Shown here: positions 1-7,215 of the stretch, piece by piece
Position numbering within the stretch: the first letter of the stretch is position 1
Layout of the letters: each line of letters begins with the position of its first letter
Source: Parabacteroides johnsonii DSM 18315
GTDB taxonomy: Bacteria > Bacteroidota > Bacteroidia > Bacteroidales > Tannerellaceae
Direction: 5' to 3'
NCBI RefSeq assembly: GCF_025151045.1
Contig: NZ_CP102285.1
Coordinates: 4,030,001-4,094,000, forward strand
DNA length: 64,000 nt
Made by a program: the position numbers and the translations under genes
Notes under the pieces: model-generated
The model's input: the letters and a program-made list of their open reading frames with translations, nothing else
Told to the model about the DNA's origin: nothing
The model's database searches: none

Positions 1-662
1 TCAAAACACAGAAGCCGGAAATTCTTGGCAGGCTGCTATTTTTCTATAAGATTTATCGGATAGAAACACAATGCCCCAATGGTAGCAATGATGTAATCAG
101 AAACTATATCAGCAAAGAACTGGATAACCTGACCTACTTCTTTAACCGTAATTTGGACTTTTACCAATATTATCGCTCTCATTCAACCTTGTATGATGAA
201 TATTATTTTGTCCGTGGAAAGTCTGATTTACGCCTATGTACCGATAGCGCACAATTCGATAAAGACCCGAATTTCTCCACCGGGTATGATTATAAGGTGG
301 CTAAAATTATAGCCAATGAAATGCTGCGTATCTATCTGAATAAAAGACTGGTAAAACTGGAAACCAATATCCAAGTAGAAGACAGCCTGCAAAAGTGCCT
401 GAAATATCCTTTTCGTTTCACTGGTAAAAAGGTCTTTCTGATAGAGTTGGGGTATTCTCTTGTTTCTTCGGGCGACATCAACAATGGCAACGTGGAAATA
501 AAAGAAATGATGAACTTTCTCGGTACGGTATTCCAAGTGGAGTTAGGCGATTATTATGCCGCCTATATTGCCATGAAAGAACGGAAGAAAGACCGGACGG
601 CATATCTTAGCCGTTTACAAGACAGCTTAGTCAAACGAATGGACGAAGATGATAGTAAATGA
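1..662 (+). CDS. RteC domain protein, 5' end outside the window
   Basis: The reading frame is open from base 3 to the stop at 660-662, giving about 219 residues with no start codon, so the gene begins upstream of the window. The sequence is that of the RteC family: aromatic-rich N-terminal part, YDYKVAKIIANEML segment and a charged C-terminal tail. RteC proteins of Bacteroides conjugative transposons activate excision genes, classically in tetracycline-induced CTnDOT. Family members are usually somewhat under 300 residues, so roughly the last three quarters is present. It lies 325 bases from an IntDOT-like integrase on the other strand, which fits the end of an integrative conjugative element. 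Whether it controls this integrase is inference. Confidence 0.85.
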   Translation, partial: KTQKPEILGRLLFFYKIYRIETQCPNGSNDVIRNYISKELDNLTYFFNRNLDFYQYYRSHSTLYDEYYFVRGKSDLRLCTDSAQFDKDPNFSTGYDYKVAKIIANEMLRIYLNKRLVKLETNIQVEDSLQKCLKYPFRFTGKKVFLIELGYSLVSSGDINNGNVEIKEMMNFLGTVFQVELGDYYAAYIAMKERKKDRTAYLSRLQDSLVKRMDEDDSK

Positions 663-987
663 CTGGTTTCTATTTTTCTTTTCTCCAGTGTTATATTGTT
701 TTCATTCAATCCTGCCATATTGAAATCTTGCTTTCAATCAATCCAGCTATCAATATTTCAATAAAACAAGATTGCAGGATTGCAAAATAAACTCATCGGT
801 CGGGGAACGCCCAGCGGCAAGGGGCGGGACCACCCGTCCCGACGAGCGAAAATCTTTAGTTAGGGAATGTCTTTCTTTAATTGGCAACACGACTTCGGAG
901 TGAATTTGCCCAAGGTGTTTTGCGGCACGGAAAACAGATTTGTGTGCCACAAATCACACCTTGCTGTTATCTGACGATAACACGATT
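663..987. other. Non-coding gap in the mobile element, rich in inverted repeats
   Basis: I see no convincing gene here. The stretch has several inverted repeats: AATCCTGC at 708-715 against GCAGGATT at 774-781, CGGGAC/GTCCCG at 825-830 and 836-841 in a GC-rich island within AT-rich DNA, and GATTTGTG/CACAAATC at 937-944 and 948-955. It separates the convergent 3' ends of the rteC-type gene and the integrase gene, so part may be terminators. The GC-rich island looks too elaborate for that alone. Confidence 0.5.
966..981 (-). terminator. Short hairpin just after the integrase stop
   Basis: GTTATC at 966-971 pairs with GATAAC at 976-981 around a four-base loop, six bases past the integrase stop codon. 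The stem is only six pairs and no clear U tract follows, so it is a weak terminator candidate. Confidence 0.3.
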
Positions 988-2214
988 TCAACGGCTGGCA
1001 GTCCGATGTGGAGTGTCCAACTTTTGAGCCAACATTTCCATGTCACTGCTTACCTTCAAATCAGTAATCCTCGCATAGATTTGAGTAGTCCTTATGTTGG
1101 TATGACCTAAAATCTTAGATACCGTTTCAATGGGAACACCGTTTGCGAGCAACACCGAAGTGGCGCACGAATGGCGTGCCACATGGTAGGTCAAGGTCTT
1201 TTCAATTCTGCAAATGGCTGCGATTTCTTTCAAGTAATCATTCATTTTCTGATTGCTGATAATGGGTAAAATCTTACCGTTTGGTAACTGCTCTTTGTAC
1301 TTTTCCAATATGGCTTTGGGTATATCCAGTAATCGGACGGTAGATGTAACATTCGTTTTGTGTCTTTTCCGTATAATCCACAAATTACCGTCAAATCCGA
1401 TACGAATGTCCTCCTGCCTTAACTCGCATACATCAATGTAGGAAAGTGCCGTATAACAACTGAAAATGAACAAATCACGTACCTGTTCCAGCCGTTTAGA
1501 GCTAAACTCATGATTGTAAATAGTGGTAATTTCTTCCATAGTCAGATAATCTCTATCGGTACGCTCAAACCTTACCCGATAACTACCGAAAGGGTCGGCA
1601 GTCACTAAACCCGTATTCTTGGCGAAGTTTACCACCGTGCGAAAGCGTTGCACAAACTTCATCGCCGTATTGTGGCTGCACCCGTAGTTGTTTTTGATAT
1701 ACAGCAAAAAGTCCTCAATGAACACCACATTAATGTCTTTAATCAGTATGTCGGAAATCGAATACTTGAACTTCATGAACTCAACAAGCCGTTTCTTTGT
1801 CAGTTCGTAACGTGAATAGGTCTTGTCTGCGGTATTCATCTTCACTTTCTCCAAGTATTGTTCATTGTGCTGTTTAAAGAACTCTATCAAAGTCCGTTCC
1901 CTTGCAATCTTGCCTAAAAAGGCGTTCTTTACCAGCTCTGCCGTTACATATCCGTCCTGCGCCATTAACGCATGGTAATGTTGGTGTACCGTGCTGCGAA
2001 TACTCTCCAACATGGAATTGATATGTACGGCTTCTGCGGTTCTGCCGGAAGCCTTGCCTAACTTCACGCTCCAGTGAGTCGGATTTATTTCCAGCTTGGT
2101 GTTGAACTGGGCTACAACTTGGTCAATGGTGATACGTGCGATAATCGGTGCGTTGCCGTTCTTCTTTACTGCATTTCGTTTGACGAAATAGAGTAGCTTG
2201 AAAGTACTTCTCAT
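988..2214 (-). CDS. CTnDOT-type tyrosine recombinase (integrase)
   Basis: A 408-residue site-specific recombinase with an N-terminal arm-binding region, a SAM-like core-binding domain (about 105-205) and a C-terminal catalytic domain (about 220-390). Visible active-site residues are K286, H344-x-x-R347, H371 and nucleophile Y380 (in TTQIYARI). The usual first catalytic Arg is replaced by Ser258 (TALSYID), the substitution known from IntDOT of CTnDOT, and the residue spacing matches IntDOT almost exactly from memory. It would integrate and excise the element whose rteC-type gene lies at the left. The gene points away from tRNA-Lys, with a 268-base repeat-rich gap between that should hold the attachment site. 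Confidence 0.93.
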   Translation of the reverse strand: MRSTFKLLYFVKRNAVKKNGNAPIIARITIDQVVAQFNTKLEINPTHWSVKLGKASGRTAEAVHINSMLESIRSTVHQHYHALMAQDGYVTAELVKNAFLGKIARERTLIEFFKQHNEQYLEKVKMNTADKTYSRYELTKKRLVEFMKFKYSISDILIKDINVVFIEDFLLYIKNNYGCSHNTAMKFVQRFRTVVNFAKNTGLVTADPFGSYRVRFERTDRDYLTMEEITTIYNHEFSSKRLEQVRDLFIFSCYTALSYIDVCELRQEDIRIGFDGNLWIIRKRHKTNVTSTVRLLDIPKAILEKYKEQLPNGKILPIISNQKMNDYLKEIAAICRIEKTLTYHVARHSCATSVLLANGVPIETVSKILGHTNIRTTQIYARITDLKVSSDMEMLAQKLDTPHRTASR

Positions 2215-2310
2215 AATCTCTTTTTTTAGTTACAAAATTAAATTGATGAACTGAAAATGAGATATTTGCAGTACGGACAAATCAAGACAACAAACTGCCA
2301 ATTTCAGACA

Positions 2311-2403
2311 TTCCGTGACCTAAAATCCGAAAGGTCGGACAGGTCACGAATTGGTCACGAAAGTATGTCTTTTTGTGACCTTTCCGTGTCTTCAGTCACG
2401 GAC
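2311..2403. repeat. Cluster of GGTCAC/GTGACC motifs, candidate integrase arm sites
   Basis: Five related motifs lie within 93 bases: CCGTGACC ending at 2320, GGTCACGAA at 2342-2350, GGTCACGAAA at 2353-2362, GTGACC at 2375-2380 and GTCACGGA at 2395-2402. They occur in both orientations, upstream of the integrase start and between it and tRNA-Lys. IntDOT-type integrases bind several short arm-type sites beside the core site, so this is where such sites are expected. The assignment is positional inference. Confidence 0.45.
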
Positions 2404-2418
2404 TTTATACAAAGAAAA

Positions 2419-2450
2419 AACTCCTACAATACCTTGATATTGTAGGAGTT
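2419..2450 (-). terminator. Perfect 12-bp hairpin downstream of tRNA-Lys
   Basis: AACTCCTACAAT (2419-2430) and ATTGTAGGAGTT (2439-2450) form a perfect 12-bp stem with an 8-base loop. On the minus strand it is followed by a T-rich run (complement of 2411-2420), so it is a good intrinsic terminator for tRNA-Lys. The other side is also T-rich, so it may act in both directions. Confidence 0.7.
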
Positions 2451-2482
2451 GTCTTTTCTTTGTCTGGTTTTGTCCAGCTTCT

Positions 2483-2558
2483 TGGTGATCCGCCTGGGGT
2501 TCGAACCCAGGACCCCATCCTTAAAAGGGATGTGCTCTACCTGCTGAGCTAGCGAATC
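2483..2558 (-). tRNA. tRNA-Lys (anticodon TTT)
   Basis: The minus strand folds into a complete 76-base cloverleaf: acceptor GATTCGC/GCGGATC with one G-T pair, T8-A9, a D stem GCTC/GAGC, anticodon stem CATCC/GGATG with loop CTTTTAA (anticodon TTT at 2523-2525), a five-base variable region, T arm CTGGG-TTCGAAC-CCCAG, discriminator A and an encoded CCA. Its 3' end faces the mobile-element integrase, the arrangement expected when an element has inserted at or near a tRNA gene. Confidence 0.96.
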
Positions 2559-2588
2559 ATCCTATGCGTTACTTCTGTAATGCGGGTG

Positions 2589-2619
2589 CAAAGGTAGGGC
2601 TTTTTTTTATATATGCAAT
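2589..2619 (-). promoter_or_regulatory. Bacteroidetes-type promoter of tRNA-Lys
   Basis: The minus strand carries ATTG (complement of 2616-2619), a 19-base spacer and TACCTTTG (complement of 2589-2596), matching the TTTG/TAnnTTTG promoter of Bacteroidetes. It sits about 30 bases before the tRNA 5' end. Confidence 0.6.
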
Positions 2620-2635
2620 AGTTAATGCAAGTTTT

Positions 2636-3784
2636 TTATTCTTTTGGGGGTGTTTTTTTCTTTTGAACCTTTGATAACTCATGCTTCTCTACGAGAGACT
2701 GGTCTTCCTCCATAAGTATAAAACGTTTGTAATAAGAAAGAAAGAGGGTTGTCAGGGGGAGAGCGATGATTAAGCCGATAAAACCTAATAAAGTTCCCCA
2801 AATGGATAAAGAAAGAAGGATGATGGCAGGATTCAGACCCATTGCCTTTCCCATAATACGGGGAGTGAGATACAAGTCTTGTATACACTGCACGACGCAA
2901 AGGACAAGAATTCCCGATCCGAAGATCAGCCAAAAGTTTTCCCCGGTCTCCGCAGCTTTGAGGAGACTCAGCAAGATCATCGGGATAATGCCGATCGTTT
3001 GCATATAAGGAATGAGGTTGAGGAAACCGATGAATAGCCCCAGGATAACAGCTAGCGGGAAGCCGACGATCTTAAATCCGATGGCGAAGAGGATACCGAC
3101 GCATAAAGCAATCAACGACTGTCCGCGGAAATAGCGGTTCATGCTGTATTCGACATCGTCGGCCAGCCCTTGGACAAAAGGACGGTAACGTTCGGGGATC
3201 AGGCGGATCCAGCCGTTGACAATCCGTTCGTAATCCAGCAGGATAAAGATGAAGTAGAGGAAGATTACAAACACGATCGTGATACTGAACAGGATGGAGA
3301 AAGTATTGGTCAGCACTATCCACATTTTGGGAGCGATCTGTTTGACCGCCTTTTCTATGTTCTCTTTGCTCAGGAGCTGTGCCAACTGGTCCGGATCGAT
3401 ATTTTTTTCCAGGTATTCCGCCCATGACTGCGGTATCATCGGGATATGCCCGTAGCCCCTGTTATGTTCCTGCATCAGTTCCAAAGTCCGGTTGACCTCT
3501 TGGGTAACAGAAGGGACGATTACGACGCCCACCAACGAAATCACCAGAAGGGTGGACACGAGAACGGCCAGGATAGACAGCAAACGGCTTTTTAGTTTGA
3601 CTTTATACTGGAAGAACTTGACGAACGGTTGCATCATATAAGCCAGCAGCCAGGCAATCAGGAAAGGTAACAAAGCATTTCGCAGGACGGCGATCAGATA
3701 GATGACGCCGCTGATAACAGCCAGGCCGAACAGAATACGTGCCACCCTGTCGAATGTGAACGGTTTATCAAACAATGGGTTCAT
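2636..3784 (-). CDS. AI-2E family transporter (YhhT/TqsA-like membrane protein)
   Basis: A 382-residue polytopic inner-membrane protein of the AI-2 exporter superfamily. Hydrophobic segments flank a soluble middle part (about 150-215), and the later segments carry the glycine- and proline-rich pattern of the family (FIGFLNLIPYMQTIGIIP, then GLNPAIILLSLSIWG). Some relatives affect autoinducer-2 or small-molecule export, but the substrate of this one cannot be told from sequence. The gene is divergent from the dacB-type gene and its start lies about 20 bases from a shared promoter region. The stop is followed by T-rich DNA just before the tRNA-Lys promoter. Confidence 0.88.
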   Translation of the reverse strand: MNPLFDKPFTFDRVARILFGLAVISGVIYLIAVLRNALLPFLIAWLLAYMMQPFVKFFQYKVKLKSRLLSILAVLVSTLLVISLVGVVIVPSVTQEVNRTLELMQEHNRGYGHIPMIPQSWAEYLEKNIDPDQLAQLLSKENIEKAVKQIAPKMWIVLTNTFSILFSITIVFVIFLYFIFILLDYERIVNGWIRLIPERYRPFVQGLADDVEYSMNRYFRGQSLIALCVGILFAIGFKIVGFPLAVILGLFIGFLNLIPYMQTIGIIPMILLSLLKAAETGENFWLIFGSGILVLCVVQCIQDLYLTPRIMGKAMGLNPAIILLSLSIWGTLLGFIGLIIALPLTTLFLSYYKRFILMEEDQSLVEKHELSKVQKKKTPPKE

Positions 3785-3794
3785 ATTAAATTCT

Positions 3795-3814
3795 TATCTT
3801 TGTGGACAAAGATA
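3795..3814. promoter_or_regulatory. Symmetrical divergent -7 elements
   Basis: TATCTTTG (3795-3802) and its reverse complement CAAAGATA (3807-3814) flank four bases, so one 20-base site carries a TAnnTTTG -7 box on each strand. The plus box would serve the carboxypeptidase gene (start 3836), the minus box the AI-2E transporter (start 3784). No clear -33 box is seen on either side. Confidence 0.55.
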
Positions 3815-3835
3815 AAATAAAGTTGAATAGAAAGG

Positions 3836-5293
3836 ATGATACGAAACAAAATAGTACCGCTTTGCCTGCTGATTTGCTTCCATTTGCTTGCCGGTGCACA
3901 GACTCCCGCTCCTGTTAAACGGTTATTGCAGGCCCCTTATATGCGGGGAGCCTCTTTTTCTCTGGTTGTAAAAGATGTGCAGGATGGAAGAACAGTCTAC
4001 AGTTATGATACGGAACGGCTGCAATCGCCCGCTTCGGTATTGAAAACGGTTGCCACGGCGACAGCACTCGAGCTTTTGGGAGAAGACTACCGTTATCCGA
4101 CCATGCTGGAATATGACGGAATACTGGAAAATGGTACGTTGAAGGGGAACCTCTATATAAAAGGCAGTGGCGATCCCTCCCTGGGCTCTTCGCATTTCGC
4201 ACCAGGACAGAACAAGTTCCTGACCACCTGGATAGCCGCTTTGCAGAAGGCCGGCATCAGGCATATAACAGGATCGGTCATATCGGACGAAAGCATCTTC
4301 GATACCGAAGGCGCTTCTATCAAATGGCTCCGGGAAGATATGGGAAACTATTATGCCCCCGGAAGTTACGGTCTTTCCATCTTCGATAACATGTATAAGT
4401 TATCGTTGCAAACAGGGCTTGCCGGGACGCGACCTACCTTGAAGGGGACGGAACCGGATATTCCCTTTATCCGATTTAAGAACTACCTGGAAACTGCTCC
4501 GGTTGCTTCGGACAGTGCCTATATTATTGGTGCTCCGCTCGAGGACGTGCGCTACCTGTATGGTGTCCTGCCGGCAAACCGGGAGACGTATGTCTTGAAA
4601 GGAGATATCCCCGATCCTGCTTTGTACCTGGCACACTATCTGACGGATCAGCTTCAGCGGAAGGGCATACGGGTGGACGGGGCTCCTTCCTGCCACCATA
4701 TCGAGACGGAGGAAAACCGATGGAAGAAGGGAGAACGGAAAGAGATTGTCACGACCTATTCGCCCACCCTGCGGGAGATCGCAAGCGTGTGCAACCATGT
4801 CAGCCATAACCTCTATGCGGATGCTTTGGTCAAAACGGTCGGATTGCAATATAAACCGCGCAGGAACGAAGTGATCTCTTCGTTCGGTCGCGGCGTGCGG
4901 GTAGTGAAAGATTATTGGGAGAAGAAAGGTCTGGATGTCTTCCCGCTCCGGATGAACGACGGTAGCGGCCTGGCTCCGGCAGATAAGGTGTCGGCCGGGT
5001 TTATGGGAGAACTGCTGGTCTATATGGCGACGGAGTCTGCCGTCTCGGATGCTTTCCTGTCTTCTTTACCGCAAGCCGGGATAGAAGGATCGGTGCGCAA
5101 TTTCCTAAAAGGATCGAAGTTGCAGGGCAAAGCCCGCCTGAAAAGTGGAGGTATTACGGGTGTTAGAAGTTATGCCGGCTATATTACGAAAGATGGAAAG
5201 ACGTATGCGGTAGCCGTTTTCTCGAATAACTATTCTTGTTCTATGAGTCGGATGACGGGGGCGTTGGAAAGGCTGCTGTTGCAACTTTTGTAA
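3836..5293 (+). CDS. dacB: D-alanyl-D-alanine carboxypeptidase/endopeptidase, PBP4 type
   Basis: A 485-residue serine peptidase of family S13 (class C low-molecular-weight penicillin-binding protein). It trims pentapeptides and cuts cross-links of peptidoglycan in the periplasm. The three penicillin-binding motifs are visible: SxxK as S67-V-L-K70 in SPASVLKT, SxN as S323-H-N325, and KSG at 436-438 (KTG in most relatives). A signal peptide covers about residues 1-21 and ends LLAGAQ. Length is normal for the family. It is transcribed alone from the divergent site at 3795-3814, and its 3' end faces the LytTR regulator across a repeated hairpin element. Confidence 0.93.
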   Translation: MIRNKIVPLCLLICFHLLAGAQTPAPVKRLLQAPYMRGASFSLVVKDVQDGRTVYSYDTERLQSPASVLKTVATATALELLGEDYRYPTMLEYDGILENGTLKGNLYIKGSGDPSLGSSHFAPGQNKFLTTWIAALQKAGIRHITGSVISDESIFDTEGASIKWLREDMGNYYAPGSYGLSIFDNMYKLSLQTGLAGTRPTLKGTEPDIPFIRFKNYLETAPVASDSAYIIGAPLEDVRYLYGVLPANRETYVLKGDIPDPALYLAHYLTDQLQRKGIRVDGAPSCHHIETEENRWKKGERKEIVTTYSPTLREIASVCNHVSHNLYADALVKTVGLQYKPRRNEVISSFGRGVRVVKDYWEKKGLDVFPLRMNDGSGLAPADKVSAGFMGELLVYMATESAVSDAFLSSLPQAGIEGSVRNFLKGSKLQGKARLKSGGITGVRSYAGYITKDGKTYAVAVFSNNYSCSMSRMTGALERLLLQLL

Positions 5294-5299
5294 CTGGCG

Positions 5300-5390
5300 A
5301 TTGATAATTCCCCTATAGGGAAACTCTCGTTCCCTGCTAAGGAAACTCCCGTTTCCTGCCAGATGAAACTTTAAAAGGCTAATTATCAAT
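5300..5390. repeat. Convergent intergenic hairpin element with 22-base units
   Basis: ATTGATAATT (5300-5309) and AATTATCAAT (5381-5390) are perfect inverted outer arms. Inside are three direct 22-base units at 5318-5339, 5340-5361 and 5362-5383 sharing GRRAAACT. The first two are themselves palindromic (GGGAA..TTCCC, GGAAAC..GTTTCC). The arm also overlaps the stop of the LytTR gene. It lies between two convergent genes and may act as a two-way terminator. The layout of three direct units plus one inverted unit matches the repeats at 18504, 39093 and 42574 although the sequence differs. Confidence 0.6.
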
Positions 5391-6099
5391 TGAAATTAAG
5401 TGCCCGTTGCGCCAGAAACTCGACAAGCCTTGGTTTGTAGTTGTCGGAGATCGGGATATGCTCTTTGCCGAACACGATCCGGTTCCGTTCGATCACCTTG
5501 ATCTTTTCCGGCTGTACGATAAAGGAACGGTGTACGCGGATAAAACGGCTTGTCGGCAGCATCTCTTCCAGCGATTTCATGCTCATCAGCGAAAGGATGG
5601 GATGCGGTTCGTCCTCGATAAAGATCTTGACATAGTCTTTCAGCCCTTCGATGTAGAGTATCTTGCGCAGTTCGATCTGTACCTGTTTATATTCAGTCTT
5701 GATGAAGATCGACTCGATCTCTGTTGCAGGTACTTGCATATGCTCGTACCATTGTAACGCCTTGTTGGCCGCCTTGAGGAAGTCCGGGTAACTGATCGGT
5801 TTCAGCAGATAGTCAAGAGCGTTCACTTTGTAGCTGTCGAGAGCATACTGTTCGAAAGCCGTCGTAAAGATGATGCGGGTGTCTGCCTCCAGTATCCGCG
5901 AGAATTCCATGCCGCTCAACTCAGGCATCTGGATATCGAGGAAAAGCAGCTCCACTGGCTGGGCGCTCAATACAGGCAATGCCTCGAGGGCACTGCTGAA
6001 CTTACCCGCCAAGCGGAGGAACGGAGTCTTGTTTACATAACTTTCCAGCAGACTGATAGCCAGTGGCTCGTCATCGATGATTGCACACGTTAACGTCAT
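5386..6099 (-). CDS. LytTR-family response regulator
   Basis: A 237-residue two-component regulator: receiver domain (about 3-120, phosphoacceptor D55 in FLDIQMP, acidic pair D9-D10, K102 region LLKPIS) and a C-terminal LytTR DNA-binding domain (about 135-235, with LYIEGLKDYVKI and FIRVHRSFIV). It is encoded 30 bases after the LytS-type kinase and with it forms an AgrA/LytR-style pair. These genes follow a tripartite efflux cluster on the same strand, so the pair probably regulates that cluster or is co-transcribed with it. The target is not shown by the sequence. Confidence 0.93.
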   Translation of the reverse strand: MTLTCAIIDDEPLAISLLESYVNKTPFLRLAGKFSSALEALPVLSAQPVELLFLDIQMPELSGMEFSRILEADTRIIFTTAFEQYALDSYKVNALDYLLKPISYPDFLKAANKALQWYEHMQVPATEIESIFIKTEYKQVQIELRKILYIEGLKDYVKIFIEDEPHPILSLMSMKSLEEMLPTSRFIRVHRSFIVQPEKIKVIERNRIVFGKEHIPISDNYKPRLVEFLAQRALNFN

Positions 6100-6129
6100 A
6101 ATTTCTTGCTTTTATGTACTTATAAATCC

Positions 6130-7197
6130 TTATGCCTGCAACTCTAACAGGCAGACATATTCGTCCCCCTTTTGCCCGTAAGTAAAAATATGATGAGACG
6201 GATACAATAATTCCAGCCGTCGGCTGAGGTTTTGAAGCCCTATACCGGAACCGCTCTTGTCCTGCCCGTTATCTTTCGGGAAGTGGCTGTTGCGGATGGA
6301 GCAGACGATCCGTGTTCCTTCCTGGTGAATCTTCAGGTCGATAAAAGAGGGTTTGTTGTGACTTACCCCATGCTTGAAAGCGTTCTCGATCAGGGAGATG
6401 AAGAGGAGAGGTGCCACTAGGGTTTCAGGCGTGGCAGCCGATATGTCGGTAGTCAGTTTCACATGTTCCGGCAGGCGGATACGCATCAGTTCCACATAGT
6501 TCCGGATAAAGTCGAGTTCCTTCTCCAACGGAACCATCGGCTGGCTGCTGTCGTAGAGCACGTAGCGGAGCAGGCGGCTCAGGTCGTGCACGGCCTCTTG
6601 CGCCCTCTCCGGGCTGAAAGCGATCAGACTGTAGATGTTATTCAACGTGTTGAAGAGAAAATGCGGGTTCAACTGGCTCTTTAGGTTCTGCAATTCCGCT
6701 TCGGCACGGCTTTTCTCCAACTCCCGGCGCGACGATTCCATCTGATACCAGCTTCCGGTCATCTTGATGGCGACGCTTAGCCCTGCCACCAGCATATACA
6801 GCATGGCGTTCACCATAAAAAAGCCGACTATCTCCTGCCATTCCCTTTCCGGTCTCGGATGTGCCCATTCGGGGTGCGGGAGCAGTTCGAACATCAGATG
6901 GACGGCTCCCATTGCAGCGGCGATCAGTACGACATTGCATAGCAAGAATTTCCAGGGATGCTTCGAGAACAGGAAATGGTCGATCAGCACAAAATAGTTG
7001 GCATAGAATACGAGCACGAACGACAACGGGACGATCATGGAGCGCATATAGCTCAGAACTGTCACCGTCTGCGACTCGCGTCCGGTGAAGAAGAATGGCA
7101 GCCCGAAGAGAATCGCCCAGGCTGCAATATGAATCAGTTTCCCCATCCCCTTAAAGGGGGGAGCCGGTAGTGTCTGCATTGTCTCTGTTGTTTCCAT
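6130..7197 (-). CDS. LytS-type sensor histidine kinase
   Basis: A 355-residue membrane kinase. Four hydrophobic segments occupy about residues 20-165. A short coiled stretch leads to the His_kinase domain with phosphoacceptor His in SQLNPHFLFNTLNNI, and a C-terminal ATPase domain with the N box (LIENAFKHG) and G box (GSGIGLQNL). This architecture partners LytTR regulators, and the cognate one lies 30 bases downstream. The long membrane part with almost no periplasmic loop suggests sensing within or at the membrane. It starts 18 bases after the permease gene, consistent with one operon. Confidence 0.93.
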   Translation of the reverse strand: METTETMQTLPAPPFKGMGKLIHIAAWAILFGLPFFFTGRESQTVTVLSYMRSMIVPLSFVLVFYANYFVLIDHFLFSKHPWKFLLCNVVLIAAAMGAVHLMFELLPHPEWAHPRPEREWQEIVGFFMVNAMLYMLVAGLSVAIKMTGSWYQMESSRRELEKSRAEAELQNLKSQLNPHFLFNTLNNIYSLIAFSPERAQEAVHDLSRLLRYVLYDSSQPMVPLEKELDFIRNYVELMRIRLPEHVKLTTDISAATPETLVAPLLFISLIENAFKHGVSHNKPSFIDLKIHQEGTRIVCSIRNSHFPKDNGQDKSGSGIGLQNLSRRLELLYPSHHIFTYGQKGDEYVCLLELQA

Positions 7198-7215
7198 TTC
7201 TGCAAAGATAATGTT

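Noticed and set aside
2483-2558. tRNA-Lys as a gene truncated by the element
   Set aside because: The cloverleaf is complete including CCA, and a promoter and terminator are present.
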